Of a stretch of DNA of 64,000 nucleotides, positions 1-8,823 are shown piece after piece. The DNA is from Mesorhizobium sp. C432A. GTDB lineage: Bacteria > Pseudomonadota > Alphaproteobacteria > Rhizobiales > Rhizobiaceae. The notes under the pieces were generated by a model, which saw nothing but the letters and a program-made list of their open reading frames with translations, had not been told where the DNA came from and did no database searches. The stretch is from assembly GCF_030323145.1 (NCBI RefSeq), contig NZ_CP100470.1, positions 372,001 through 436,000 of the forward strand, read 5' to 3'. The position numbers and the translations under genes are program-made. Positions within the stretch are counted from its first letter, which is position 1, and each line of letters begins with the position of its first letter.

Positions 1-454
1 ATGTCGGGGCAATCATGACATCCAGCGCATCCTCGCTCCACAGCCGTCCCAGCGCGACGCTGTGCTCGACCATCGCGTCGAGGCTGATGTCGGGATAGGT
101 GCGATGCAGCCGCCCAAGCGCGGCCGAAAGCGCGGCCGTGGTGACCTCTTCGGCAAGACCAATACGCACGCCGCCGCCAATGCTAGCCTGCTGCAGACGC
201 GCCACCGCTTCGTCGCCGAGAGCGAGGATGCGAGTCGCGTATCCCAGAAAGAGCTCTCCCGCCGCAGTCGGTACGACACCGCGGCCGGTGCGCTGGAACA
301 AGTGCCGTTGGAGCAGGCCCTCCAGCCGGCGCATCTGCATGCTCATCGCCGATTGGGTCTTGCCGGTCTGCGCGGCGACCCTGCTCAGGCTACCTTGCCG
401 GCAGACCGCGACATAGGTGCGGAGAAGGTCGAGGCCGATCTGCTCAGATATCAT
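1..454 (-). CDS. LysR-family transcriptional regulator (partial, C-terminus off the left edge)
   Basis: Reading leftward from an ATG at 454, the frame stays open for 151 codons to the window edge, so the C-terminus is missing. The N-terminus is a LysR winged helix-turn-helix: 'LDLLRTYVAVCRQGSLS', then 'AAQTGKTQSAMSMQMRRLE' as the HTH and 'TAAGELFLGYATRILAL' leading to the linker helix. The beginning of the ligand-binding domain follows ('GGVRIGLAEEVTTAALSAAL'). It is divergent from the quinone oxidoreductase gene across about 95 bp, the usual arrangement for a LysR protein controlling its neighbour. The effector cannot be deduced. Confidence 0.88.
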   Translation of the reverse strand, partial: MISEQIGLDLLRTYVAVCRQGSLSRVAAQTGKTQSAMSMQMRRLEGLLQRHLFQRTGRGVVPTAAGELFLGYATRILALGDEAVARLQQASIGGGVRIGLAEEVTTAALSAALGRLHRTYPDISLDAMVEHSVALGRLWSEDALDVMIAPT

Positions 455-549
455 TTTGTTTGAACTCTGATGTCATCGGTATCAGTCTACAATGATATCC
501 CGCCACGCGCTATCTCACACTCAAGAGAAACAGCGCAGGGAAGAAAACC

Positions 550-1521
550 ATGAAAGCGATCCGTGTTCACCGCCATGGCGGGCCAGATATGCTCGCCTAC
601 GAAGATGTCGACATCGGCCAGCCCGGACCGGGCGAGGTGCGCGTGCGCAACCGGGCGGTCGGCCTCAACTTCGTCGACATCTATTTTCGCACCGGCGAAT
701 ACGCGCCGCCCGCTCTGCCATTCATTCCCGGCAATGAAGGCGCCGGCGAAATCGTCGCCGTCGGTGAAGGCGTCAGCGGCTTCGCGCCTGGCGACCGAGT
801 CGCCTATGTCGAGACGCTCGGCGCCTATGCCGAAGAACGCATCGTGCCGGCGCATTTCGTCGTGCATCTGCCCGACGCCATCGATTTCGAGACAGGTGCG
901 GCGATGATGCTGAAAGGGCTGACGGCGCAATATCTGCTGCGCCGCACGTTTCGCGTCGAGGCGGGCCATACAATCCTGGTGCATGCCGCGGCGGGCGGCG
1001 TCGGCCTCATCCTGACGCAATGGGCCAAACATCTCGGCGCGACCGTCATCGGCACGGTCGGTTCACCCGAAAAGGCCGAACTTGCGCGCGCCAATGGCTG
1101 CGACCATGTCATCGACTACAGCAAAGAGAATTTCGCCGCACGGGTGAAAGAGGTCACCAACGGCGAAGGCTGCCACGCCGTCTATGACGGCGTCGGCAAC
1201 GCGACCTTCCCCGCCTCGCTCGACTGCCTGCAGCCGTTCGGCACCTTCGTCAGCTACGGCACAGCGTCGGGGTCGATCCCGCCCTTCGACATCATGCTTT
1301 TGATGCAAAAGGGTTCGCTGTTCGCCACCTGGCAGTTGCTGTTCCATCATCTCGCCAGGCGTGAGGACGTCGTCGCCATGAGCGAGGATCTGTTCAGCGT
1401 CGTCCTCAGCGGCGCAGTGAAAATCCCGGTGCACACAAGCATGCCGCTTGCCGAAGTGGCGGAGGCGCACCGCCGGCTCGAAGCACGGCAGACGACAGGC
1501 GCAACCGTGCTTATACCGTAG
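550..1521 (+). CDS. NAD(P)H:quinone oxidoreductase, zinc-independent medium-chain dehydrogenase/reductase family
   Basis: A 323-residue protein of the usual length for QOR-type MDR enzymes, predicted cytoplasmic. The GroES-like N-terminal half contains 'GLNFVDIYFRTGEY' and 'PFIPGNEGAGEIVAVGEGV', typical of quinone reductases. The Rossmann half carries the NADPH loop 'HAAAGGVGLILTQWAK' near residue 145. The cysteines and histidines that bind zinc in alcohol dehydrogenases are absent, as expected for a quinone or alkenal reductase. It is divergent from a LysR gene that may regulate it. The ATG has a purine-rich stretch just upstream. The natural substrate is unknown. Confidence 0.9.
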   Translation: MKAIRVHRHGGPDMLAYEDVDIGQPGPGEVRVRNRAVGLNFVDIYFRTGEYAPPALPFIPGNEGAGEIVAVGEGVSGFAPGDRVAYVETLGAYAEERIVPAHFVVHLPDAIDFETGAAMMLKGLTAQYLLRRTFRVEAGHTILVHAAAGGVGLILTQWAKHLGATVIGTVGSPEKAELARANGCDHVIDYSKENFAARVKEVTNGEGCHAVYDGVGNATFPASLDCLQPFGTFVSYGTASGSIPPFDIMLLMQKGSLFATWQLLFHHLARREDVVAMSEDLFSVVLSGAVKIPVHTSMPLAEVAEAHRRLEARQTTGATVLIP

Positions 1522-1525
1522 AAAC

Positions 1526-2242
1526 TCAGCCCGGCCGCAGCATCGAACCGGAAATGGCGAAGATGCGCGCGGCGCCCATCATATAAGCTATCAACGTCTC
1601 GCGGCGGAACAGGCCGGCATAGGCGCGGTCGAGCACGTTGAGCGAGCCGGTATAAGCGCCGAAGGCCGGCATGATCATGCGGCCGCCATCGCCGGCAAAG
1701 CAGCGCCGCCGCACCGAGCGGCCCTGCTGGACGATGCGGGCGCAAGGGTGAAGATGGCCGGCAACTTCGCCCTCGGTTCTTATCTTCGACGGCTCGTGGC
1801 GGAACAGCAGCGAGCCGATGGCGAGTTCGCGCACCGTCTCGCCGGGCAAATCCGCCGGCGCTTCCGGGTCATGGTTGCCGGCGACCCAGAACCAGTCGCG
1901 GCCGGCCATCAATGCTTCCAGCCGATCGCGGAAGGTTTGATGCATGCGCTCGGCGCCGCCGCCGTCGTGGAAGGAGTCGCCCAGGCTGATGACGATGGCC
2001 GGCTGGTAGTCCGCGATTACCGCCTGCAGCCGGAGCAGAGTGGCGCCGGTATCGTAGGGCGGGATCAGTGCGCCGCGCCTGGCGAAGGACGAGCCCTTTT
2101 CCAGATGCAGGTCGGAGACCGCGAGCAGCCTCAGATCGGGGAAATAGAGCACGCCGCGCGAATCACAGATCGCGCGCTCGCCCGCGATGCCGACAAAGTC
2201 GGCCTCGGCGATCAGCGATGCCCGCGCCAGCGAAAAATTCAT
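1526..2242 (-). CDS. pdeM: ligase-associated DNA damage response endonuclease PdeM
   Basis: A 238-residue calcineurin-like metallophosphoesterase. The metal-binding motifs occur in order: 'SDLHLEKGS' near residue 44, 'SLGDSFHDGG' near 86, 'GNHDPE' near 122 and 'GHLHPCA' near 162. Family members are found beside Lhr-type helicases and DNA ligases in bacterial repair clusters, where the protein is called PdeM. The ATG overlaps the stop of the upstream helicase gene as ATGA, so the two are probably translationally coupled. The stop lies only 4 bp from the convergent oxidoreductase stop. No ligase or exonuclease partner gene is present here. Confidence 0.9.
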   Translation of the reverse strand: MNFSLARASLIAEADFVGIAGERAICDSRGVLYFPDLRLLAVSDLHLEKGSSFARRGALIPPYDTGATLLRLQAVIADYQPAIVISLGDSFHDGGGAERMHQTFRDRLEALMAGRDWFWVAGNHDPEAPADLPGETVRELAIGSLLFRHEPSKIRTEGEVAGHLHPCARIVQQGRSVRRRCFAGDGGRMIMPAFGAYTGSLNVLDRAYAGLFRRETLIAYMMGAARIFAISGSMLRPG

Positions 2243-4788
2243 TCCTCAACCATCCCAGGACCCATGGCTTCCTCGACCAAAGTCGCGGCATCCATCAGCA
2301 GCGTTTCGTCGGCCTCGCCATTCACCGGCATCTTGCCGATTTCGAGCATGATCGGCACGGCCAGCGGCGATATCTGTTCGAGTGCCTTATGCACGATTCG
2401 ACCCTGGATACGCGAGAGCATGTCGGCAAGTCTGCTGACATCGAGCAGACCGGTCGCCGCGTCGGCGCGCGTCGCCTGCAGCAGGATGTGGTCGGGCTCA
2501 TGGCTGCGCAGCACGTCATAGATCAGATCGGTCGAGACGGTGACCTGACGGCCGCTTTTCTCCTGTCCCGGGTGGCGCTTCTCGATCAGGCCTGAAATCA
2601 GCGCGCAGTTGCGGAAGGTGCGCTTGAGCAGCCAGCTGTCGGCCAGCCAAGCCTCGAGGTCGTCGCCCAGCATGTCCTGGTCGAACAGAGCGCCAAGCGA
2701 AGGTTTCCGCGATTTGAACATCGCGCCCATATCGCCCAGCGACCAGATGGCCAATGCGTAGTCGGTGGCGACGAAGCCAAGCGGCCTGGCGCCGGCCCTG
2801 TCCAGCCGGCGGGTGAGCAGCATGCCGAGCGTCTGGTGCGCCAGCCTGCCCTCGAAAGGATAAGCGACGAGATAGTGACGGTTGCCGCGCGGAAAGGTCT
2901 CGATCAAGAGGTCGTCGCGTTTGGGCAATACCGATTTGTCGGCCTGGAACCGCAGCCAGTCCGATACCTGCTCGGGCAGCTTCTTCCAGCGCTGCGGGTC
3001 GTCCAGCATGGCGCGCACCTGCTCGGCGAGGTAAGTCGAAAGCGGAAATTTGCCGCCGCCATAATAAGGAACCTTGGCGTCGCTTCCCGGCGCATTCGAG
3101 ACGAAGCATTCGTTCTCGCGGATGCCTTCGAAGCGCAGCACTTTGCCGGCAAACATGAAGGTGTCGCCATGCGTCAGCGTTTCGAGGAAGGCCTCCTCGA
3201 TCTTGCCCAGAGCCCGGCCGCCGTGCGAAGCCGAGCCTTTGCTGCCCGCCTTGACGTAACGCACATTGAGCGCCGGCACCTCGATGATGGTGCCGACGTT
3301 CAGCCGATATTGCTGCGCGACGCGGGGATTGGAGACCCGCCACATGCCGTCCTTGTTGAGGCGGATGCGGGCGTAGCGCTCGTAGTTCTTCAGTGCGTAG
3401 CCGCCGGTGGCGACGAAATCAATGACGCGGTCGAATGTCGGCCGGTCGAGGCTGGCATAGGGCGCTGCTGTCAGCACTTCCTCGTAGAGATCGTCGGCGC
3501 GAAACGGCGCTCCGCAGGCGCAGCCCAGCACATGCTGGGCCAGCACATCGAGCCCGCCATTGACCAGCGGCGGCGTATCCTGGGCGCCCAGATAGTTGGC
3601 GTCCAGCGCTGCCCGGCACTCCAGCACCTCGAAACGATTGGCCGGGATCAGGATCGCCTTCGACGGCTCGTCCATGCGGTGATTGGCGCGGCCGATGCGC
3701 TGCGCCAGCCGGCTGGCGCCCTTGGGCGCGCCGACATGGACGACCAGATCGACATCGCCCCAATCGATGCCAAGGTCGAGCGTCGAGGTGGCGACGATGG
3801 CACGGAGCGCGTTTTCCCCCATCGCCTTCTCGACGCGTCGGCGCTGGGCGACATCGAGCGAGCCGTGATGCAGCGCGATCGGCAAGGTATCCTCGTTGAC
3901 CCGCCACAATTCCTGAAACAGCAGCTCGGCCTGGCTGCGGGTGTTGACGAACAGCAGGGTGGTCTTGTGGCGCTTGATCTCGCGGTAGATTTCCGGCGTC
4001 GCATAGCGCGCCGAATGGCCGGCCCATGGCACGCGCTCTTCCGAATCGAGGATCGAGATTTCGGGCTTCGCGCCGCCGGTTACGACGATGAGCTCAGACA
4101 TATCGGGACTTGCCAGGCCTTTGGGCGGATTCTGGCTCACCAGCCAGCGCCGCAACTCGTCGGGCTCGGCCACCGTTGCCGACAGACCGATCGTCTGCAG
4201 GCCGGGCACGATGCTGCGCAGCCGCGCCAGCCCGAGCGCCAGCAGATGGCCGCGTTTCGATGTCACCAGCGAATGCAACTCGTCGAGGACGACATAGCGC
4301 AGATCCTCGAAGAAGCGCCCGGCATCGCCGGCCGCGATCAGCAGCGCCAATTGCTCGGGCGTGGTCAAAAGGATGTCGGGCGGCGCCAGTTTCTGGCGCT
4401 GCCGCTTGTGCGAAGGGGTGTCGCCGGTGCGCGTCTCGATGGTGACGGGCAGGCCGATCTCCTCCACGGGCTTGCCGAGATTGCGCTCGATGTCGACGGC
4501 CAGCGCCTTCAGCGGCGAGATGTAGAGCGTATGGATGCCGCGCCGTGCCATACCAGCTTTGCGTCTGGGGCGGTTGGCCAGTTCGGTCAACGATGGCAAG
4601 AAGCCGGCCAGTGTCTTGCCGGCGCCGGTCGGTGCGATCAAGAGCACCGATTGCCCGGCTTGAGCCTTCGCCAGCAGCTCGATCTGGTGAGCGCGCGGCG
4701 ACCAGCCTTTTTCGCCAAACCATCTGATGAATGGCTCGGGCAGAAGGACGGCGGCATTTTGTTTGGCAAGGCGCGGCTGCTCGGTCAC
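2239..4788 (-). CDS. ligase-associated DNA damage response DEXH box helicase (Lhr family)
   Basis: An 849-residue superfamily 2 helicase. Visible motifs are Walker A 'APTGAGKTLAG' near residue 55, the DEXH box 'VVLDELHSLV' near 170, motif III 'GLSATVAEPDEL' near 205 and motif VI 'RIGRANHR' near 370, followed by the long Lhr-type C-terminal region. Known relatives act in DNA repair with PdeM-type nucleases. The start is a GTG at 4788, giving 'MTEQPRLAKQN'; no strong ribosome-binding site is visible. The stop overlaps the pdeM ATG. Upstream lies a palindromic intergenic repeat. Confident on family; the lesion it acts on is not known. Confidence 0.92.
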   Translation of the reverse strand: MTEQPRLAKQNAAVLLPEPFIRWFGEKGWSPRAHQIELLAKAQAGQSVLLIAPTGAGKTLAGFLPSLTELANRPRRKAGMARRGIHTLYISPLKALAVDIERNLGKPVEEIGLPVTIETRTGDTPSHKRQRQKLAPPDILLTTPEQLALLIAAGDAGRFFEDLRYVVLDELHSLVTSKRGHLLALGLARLRSIVPGLQTIGLSATVAEPDELRRWLVSQNPPKGLASPDMSELIVVTGGAKPEISILDSEERVPWAGHSARYATPEIYREIKRHKTTLLFVNTRSQAELLFQELWRVNEDTLPIALHHGSLDVAQRRRVEKAMGENALRAIVATSTLDLGIDWGDVDLVVHVGAPKGASRLAQRIGRANHRMDEPSKAILIPANRFEVLECRAALDANYLGAQDTPPLVNGGLDVLAQHVLGCACGAPFRADDLYEEVLTAAPYASLDRPTFDRVIDFVATGGYALKNYERYARIRLNKDGMWRVSNPRVAQQYRLNVGTIIEVPALNVRYVKAGSKGSASHGGRALGKIEEAFLETLTHGDTFMFAGKVLRFEGIRENECFVSNAPGSDAKVPYYGGGKFPLSTYLAEQVRAMLDDPQRWKKLPEQVSDWLRFQADKSVLPKRDDLLIETFPRGNRHYLVAYPFEGRLAHQTLGMLLTRRLDRAGARPLGFVATDYALAIWSLGDMGAMFKSRKPSLGALFDQDMLGDDLEAWLADSWLLKRTFRNCALISGLIEKRHPGQEKSGRQVTVSTDLIYDVLRSHEPDHILLQATRADAATGLLDVSRLADMLSRIQGRIVHKALEQISPLAVPIMLEIGKMPVNGEADETLLMDAATLVEEAMGPGMVEE

Positions 4789-4856
4789 GCGAAAGAGGTA
4801 GCGCGACGGCGCGCGATCGCCAAGGAAAATCGGAACAAAAGGTGATCGGGTGAGTT

Positions 4857-4985
4857 GCCCTCACCCCGTACGGGGAGAGGATGCCGGCAGGCACGTGAGG
4901 GACAGCGCGAGCTTTCAATCGCTGGCGCCGCCCCTCATCCGCCGTTCGGGCACCTTCTCCCCGTGAACGGGGCGAAGGAAGAGGC
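4857..4985. repeat. RIME-like rhizobial intergenic mosaic repeat with two palindromes
   Basis: Between the helicase start and the NlpC/P60 stop lie two dyads joined by about 70 bp. The first (4859-4880) has the 12-base self-complementary core CCCCGTACGGGG flanked by CCTC/GAGG. The second (4953-4978) pairs CCTTC-T-CCCCG with CGGGG-C-GAAGG around TGAA. The segment CCCCTCATCCGCC lies between them. The layout resembles the RIME-type intergenic elements of Rhizobiaceae, from memory and not from a search. On transcripts of either strand it would fold into two stem-loops. Confidence 0.7.
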
Positions 4986-4986
4986 G

Positions 4987-5847
4987 CTAAGGCCGCCGAA
5001 ACCCAGTCGGCCCGCCATAGCGATACCCAATCCGATCAACCGCATCCTTCAGCCCTTCGCGCGAGACCAGCATGGTGTGGCCGTTGGCGTGGATCATGGT
5101 CTCGGCGTCGGCCATAACGGCGACATGCCCCTTCCAGAACACGAGGTCACCGCGTTTTAGCCCGGCATAATCGGATCCCGGATCGAGCGGCTCGCCCAGG
5201 CCTGCCGCCTGCATGTCGGAATCTCGAAGCACATTGCGGCCGGCCATGCGCATGGCCAGTTGCACGAGGCCAGAACAGTCGATGCCGAAGCCGGAGGTGC
5301 CGCCCCAGAGATAGGGCGTGCCGATAAACATCTCGGCGACCGAGACATAGTCGGCGGCGATATCGCTGACCGGGCGCACATGGCCGGCGATCAGCGCCTC
5401 GCCGGAAGGCAACAGCGCATAGTGCGTGCCGCGCGTTTCGGCAGCGCCCCTCACCGTCACCGTCGAGCCCATCGACAATTGCCCGCTGATCGGAAAGCGC
5501 AGATCCGGGCCTGGATAGAGAAAAGTGCGCGGCGCCGTGACGATGTGGGTTGGCGCATGCTCGGGTGCGCCCAGCATGGTGGCGCCGACGTAGCCGACAT
5601 AGCCGTCACGTTCGGCCTGGACCCAGGCCCATCCCTCGGCTTCCTCGAAGACAAGCACATCGTCGCCGAACAGTACCTGCGTGTTGACGCCGGCATCCGG
5701 GCGCGGTGCCTTGCGCACGTCAGCCACGGAGGCCGTGATCCGAGCCCGACGGCCGGTGACGAAGCGATCGGCCGAAACCTCCCCTTTCAGCCTGGCATCG
5801 GCGAGGTCGGAACGGAAGGCGTGGAGGCGGGCATCCCTGGCAGTCAA
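4987..5847 (-). CDS. NlpC/P60 (C40) cell-wall peptidase with N-terminal SH3 domains
   Basis: A 286-residue protein with bacterial SH3-like segments over about residues 30-165 and an NlpC/P60 domain at about 165-286. The catalytic cysteine is in 'FGIDCSGLVQLAM' and the catalytic histidine in 'WKGHVAVMADAETMIH'. Such enzymes cleave peptide stems of peptidoglycan or released muropeptides. No signal peptide is evident, so it may recycle muropeptides in the cytoplasm or use a non-classical route. The best start in frame is a TTG at 5847; no ATG is available upstream before a stop. It is the last of three leftward genes (M17 peptidase, MarR, NlpC/P60) with small gaps, suggesting one operon. Confidence 0.88.
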   Translation of the reverse strand: MTARDARLHAFRSDLADARLKGEVSADRFVTGRRARITASVADVRKAPRPDAGVNTQVLFGDDVLVFEEAEGWAWVQAERDGYVGYVGATMLGAPEHAPTHIVTAPRTFLYPGPDLRFPISGQLSMGSTVTVRGAAETRGTHYALLPSGEALIAGHVRPVSDIAADYVSVAEMFIGTPYLWGGTSGFGIDCSGLVQLAMRMAGRNVLRDSDMQAAGLGEPLDPGSDYAGLKRGDLVFWKGHVAVMADAETMIHANGHTMLVSREGLKDAVDRIGYRYGGPTGFRRP

Positions 5848-5876
5848 ATCGGTACTCGTTCTAATTCATGGATTGA

Positions 5877-6227
5877 TCAGATGGGCAGTTCATGAGCCCT
5901 GGCAACGATACCATCCCCGAAGCGCTCGACAAAGAGCGCGCCTTCGACCGTGCGCCGGATCAGCACATTGCGCTTGTCGAGCTCGTCGCGATGGCGTGAC
6001 ACCAGTTTCAGCGCACCCATCGTGTCGAGGGCGCGAGTGATAACCGGCTTGGTAACATTGAGGCGGGCGGCTAGACCGCGCACCGTGTGCGGCGGCGGGT
6101 CGAGATAGATGGTGAACAGGATCGCCGTCTGGCGCATGGTGAGATCTGGCGCGCCGGCGCGCACCTGCGACAGCATCACCTGCTGCCACAGCCGCATCGC
6201 CTGGCTCGGACGCATCGAAATCGACAT
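5877..6227 (-). CDS. small MarR-type winged-helix transcriptional regulator
   Basis: A 116-residue protein, short for MarR regulators (usually about 140-160), but the core is present: 'LTMRQTAILFTIYL' as the helix before the wing, and 'TVRGLAARLNVTKPVITRALDTMGAL' as the HTH. The basic wing is 'SRHRDELDKRNVLIRRTVEG'. It lies 29 bp before the NlpC/P60 gene and 62 bp after the aminopeptidase gene on the same strand. It may therefore autoregulate this peptidase operon. Ligand and operator are not evident. Confidence 0.8.
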   Translation of the reverse strand: MSISMRPSQAMRLWQQVMLSQVRAGAPDLTMRQTAILFTIYLDPPPHTVRGLAARLNVTKPVITRALDTMGALKLVSRHRDELDKRNVLIRRTVEGALFVERFGDGIVARAHELPI

Positions 6228-6289
6228 CGCCCGAGCATGACGGCAAATTGTTTCGGTTCCGTTTCAGTTTTGGTGGCCGTCTCAGGGCG

Positions 6290-7651
6290 TCAGGCATAGC
6301 GCCTCGAAATGACCCGCTCCAGTGCACGGATGCCTTGCGCCTCTCCGCCGGCGGGTCCGTAGGGGCGATCGGACGGGTTCCAGGCGAAGATGTCGAAGTG
6401 CGCCCAGCCCGTTGTCCGTTCGACAAAGCGCTTGAGGAACAGCGCCGCGGTGACCGAACCGGCGAAGCCGTCGGTGGTGACGTTGTTGATGTCGGCGATC
6501 TTCGACGCCAGCCTGCCTTCATAGGGTCGCCACAACGGCATGCGCCACAACGGATCCTCGACGGCCATGGAGGCCGCAGCCAGTTCGGACGCCAGCGCTT
6601 CGTCGCCAGTGTAGAAAGGCGGCAGATCGGGCCCGAGCGCGACACGCGCTGCCCCGGTCAGCGTCGCCATGTCGATCAGCAGTTCCGGCTCCTCGTCATC
6701 GGCCAGCGCCAGCGCGTCGGCCAGCACCAACCGCCCTTCGGCGTCGGTGTTGCCGATCTCGACGGTAATGCCCTTGCGGCTGGTCAGTACATCTCCAGGC
6801 CGGAAAGCGTTGCCGGCAATCGAATTCTCGACCGCCGGGATCAGGACGCGCAGCCGCACCTTCAGCCCGGCAGCCATGATCATCGAGGCCAGGCCCAGCA
6901 CATTGGCGGCGCCGCCCATATCCTTCTTCATCAAGAGCATGCCCGACGAAGGCTTGATGTCGAGGCCGCCAGTGTCGAAACAGACACCCTTGCCGACCAG
7001 CGTCACCTTCGGCGCGCCTTCCGGTCCCCAAACCATATCGATCAGGCGCGGCACTCCGACCGAGGCCCGGCCGACCGCATGGATCATCGGGAAATTCTGC
7101 TTTAGGAGATCATCGCCCTTGATCACCGATACCTCGGCCTTGTGAGTGGCCGCCAGGGTCCGTACGGCCTTCTCGAACTCGTCCGGTCCCATGTCGCTGG
7201 TCGGCGTGTTGACCAGGTCGCGCGCCAGGAAGACGCCGTCGGCGATGCGCCGGACACGACCCGCATCGGCGCCGGACGGCAGCGCAAAACGCAACGCCTT
7301 GCCTGATTTCTTGCCGTAGCGAGTGAAGACATAGCCGCCGAGCACCAAGCCTATGGCCGCGAGTTCCGGCTCGGCTGGAGCGGCGGCAAAATGCCAGTCG
7401 CCTTCCGGCAAGGCTCTCGCCAGCATGCCGACGGCCAGCGCGCCCTCGCCATCACCGACGCCGAACAAGGCGCCGGCAAGGGAACCGTTGTCGCCGGCGA
7501 CAGCGAGCGTCCTGCCGGCTTCGCCGGAAAAGCCGTTGGCGGCCGCCCATGCGATCGTGGAAGGCGAAAGCCCCAAGGCCTCCAGTCCATCCCTCGCGAC
7601 CAGATGGACCGGCAAGGCAGTGTTTAGTGTCTCGACGAGTTCGACGGGCAT
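6290..7651 (-). CDS. M17 leucyl aminopeptidase family protein
   Basis: A 453-residue cytosol aminopeptidase of family M17, which releases N-terminal residues from peptides using two metal ions. The metal-binding segments are 'VGKGVCFDTGGLDIKPSSGM' near residue 225 and the family signature 'NTDAEGRLVLADAL' near 305. The catalytic domain is complete and the N-terminal domain is diverged from PepA, as in many rhizobial paralogs. It heads a leftward cluster with a MarR regulator and an NlpC/P60 peptidase, suggesting joint turnover of peptides from cell-wall material. Divergent from tadD across about 220 bp. Confidence 0.9.
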   Translation of the reverse strand: MPVELVETLNTALPVHLVARDGLEALGLSPSTIAWAAANGFSGEAGRTLAVAGDNGSLAGALFGVGDGEGALAVGMLARALPEGDWHFAAAPAEPELAAIGLVLGGYVFTRYGKKSGKALRFALPSGADAGRVRRIADGVFLARDLVNTPTSDMGPDEFEKAVRTLAATHKAEVSVIKGDDLLKQNFPMIHAVGRASVGVPRLIDMVWGPEGAPKVTLVGKGVCFDTGGLDIKPSSGMLLMKKDMGGAANVLGLASMIMAAGLKVRLRVLIPAVENSIAGNAFRPGDVLTSRKGITVEIGNTDAEGRLVLADALALADDEEPELLIDMATLTGAARVALGPDLPPFYTGDEALASELAAASMAVEDPLWRMPLWRPYEGRLASKIADINNVTTDGFAGSVTAALFLKRFVERTTGWAHFDIFAWNPSDRPYGPAGGEAQGIRALERVISRRYA

Positions 7652-7870
7652 TCGATGGTCTCCGGGAGGCTTGCAGATCGTCCCCAGTCAAGATAGGGAC
7701 GTCGGATGATTTCAACATCTATGCACAGAGACCAGACATTGGACATGCCAGGCCAATGGCTTCCGGCGGGCCGTTCGCCGATCAGACGGCTCGCTTTTTA
7801 ACTGTCCGTTAGGGTTAACAGAATATTTCTGCGGGGATGAAGATGGCCACGTGAATGGCCACGCGCAGGA

Positions 7871-8710
7871 ATGGAGAGCCCCGTGCAGATGCCCACCAAC
7901 CGCAGGACGAACGTCACGGGCAAACGGTTGGTCACCACAGCGTTGCTGATGGCGCTGGCGGCCGGTGTTGCCGGGTGCGGAACCAGCAAGCTCACGACCG
8001 GCTCGATCGGTCGCACCAGCGGCAAACCGCTGGAAACCATGTCGGCCAGCGAGTTGCACGGGGCAACCGGGCGGCTCGGCGAATCCTACGCAAAGAACCC
8101 CAACGACAAGCGGCTGGCGACAAATTTTGCGGCGGCGCTCCAGATGGACGGCGATGCCGACCAGTCGCTTGCCGTGATGCGCAAGCTGGCGATCGCCTAC
8201 CCCAAGGATCGCGACGTGCTTGCCGCCTACGGCAAGGCGCTGGCCGCCAACGGCCAGTTCGAGCCGGCGCTCGACGCCGTGCGCCGGGCGCAGACGCCGG
8301 AATATCCGGACTGGCGGCTGATGTCGGCCGAGGCCGCCATTCTCGACCAGCTTGGCCAGAAGGATGAAGCGCGCCAGAACTACCGCAAGGCGCTGGACCT
8401 CAAGCCGAACGAACCCTCGATCCTTTCCAATCTCGGTATGTCCTATGTGCTGGAAGGCGATCTGCGCACCGCCGAGACCTATATGCGCTCGGCAGCCCAG
8501 CAACCGAATGCCGACAGCCGGGTGCGGCAGAACCTTGCGCTGGTCGTGGGACTGCAGGGCCGCTTCGACGAGGCCGAGAAGATCGCCTCGCAAGAGCTTT
8601 CGCCCGAACAGGCGCAAGCCAATGTGGCCTATCTTCGCCAGATGCTTGCCCAGCAGAACGCCTGGAGCCAGCTCAAGGATCAGGACAAGGCACAGGCGGC
8701 GACCAACTGA
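7871..8710 (+). CDS. tadD: TadD-like tetratricopeptide repeat lipoprotein of the Tad pilus system
   Basis: A 279-residue protein with a lipoprotein signal peptide (hydrophobic 'TTALLMALAAGVAG' followed by Cys at about residue 36) and several TPR units over about residues 85-250 ('YGKALAANGQFEPALDAVRRA', 'YRKALDLKPNEPSILSNLGM'). TadD-type lipoproteins help assemble the outer-membrane part of the Flp pilus machine. It converges on tadC from the opposite strand, unlike the rest of the locus. The start is uncertain: ATG 7871, GTG 7883 and ATG 7889 are in frame, and the purine-rich GGAGAG at 7873-7878 favours the later ones. A small dyad CAGAA-TAT-TTCTG lies at 7819-7831. Confidence 0.85.
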   Translation: MESPVQMPTNRRTNVTGKRLVTTALLMALAAGVAGCGTSKLTTGSIGRTSGKPLETMSASELHGATGRLGESYAKNPNDKRLATNFAAALQMDGDADQSLAVMRKLAIAYPKDRDVLAAYGKALAANGQFEPALDAVRRAQTPEYPDWRLMSAEAAILDQLGQKDEARQNYRKALDLKPNEPSILSNLGMSYVLEGDLRTAETYMRSAAQQPNADSRVRQNLALVVGLQGRFDEAEKIASQELSPEQAQANVAYLRQMLAQQNAWSQLKDQDKAQAATN

Positions 8711-8773
8711 GCGCCGCATGGGCGCCGGCTCCCGCACAGCGCAAATCCGTCCACATATCAAAGCTGAAAACAA

Positions 8774-8801
8774 GAGCCGCACTGCATTGGCAGTGCGGCT
8801 C
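8774..8801. terminator. bidirectional intrinsic terminator between tadD and tadC
   Basis: A perfect 12-bp stem GAGCCGCACTGC/GCAGTGCGGCTC encloses the loop ATTG. It is followed by GTTTGT on the plus strand and CTTGTTTT on the minus strand. It sits exactly between the converging tadD and tadC stops, as expected for a shared terminator. Confidence 0.85.
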
Positions 8802-8823
8802 GTTTGTATGGCTGCAACGAGGC

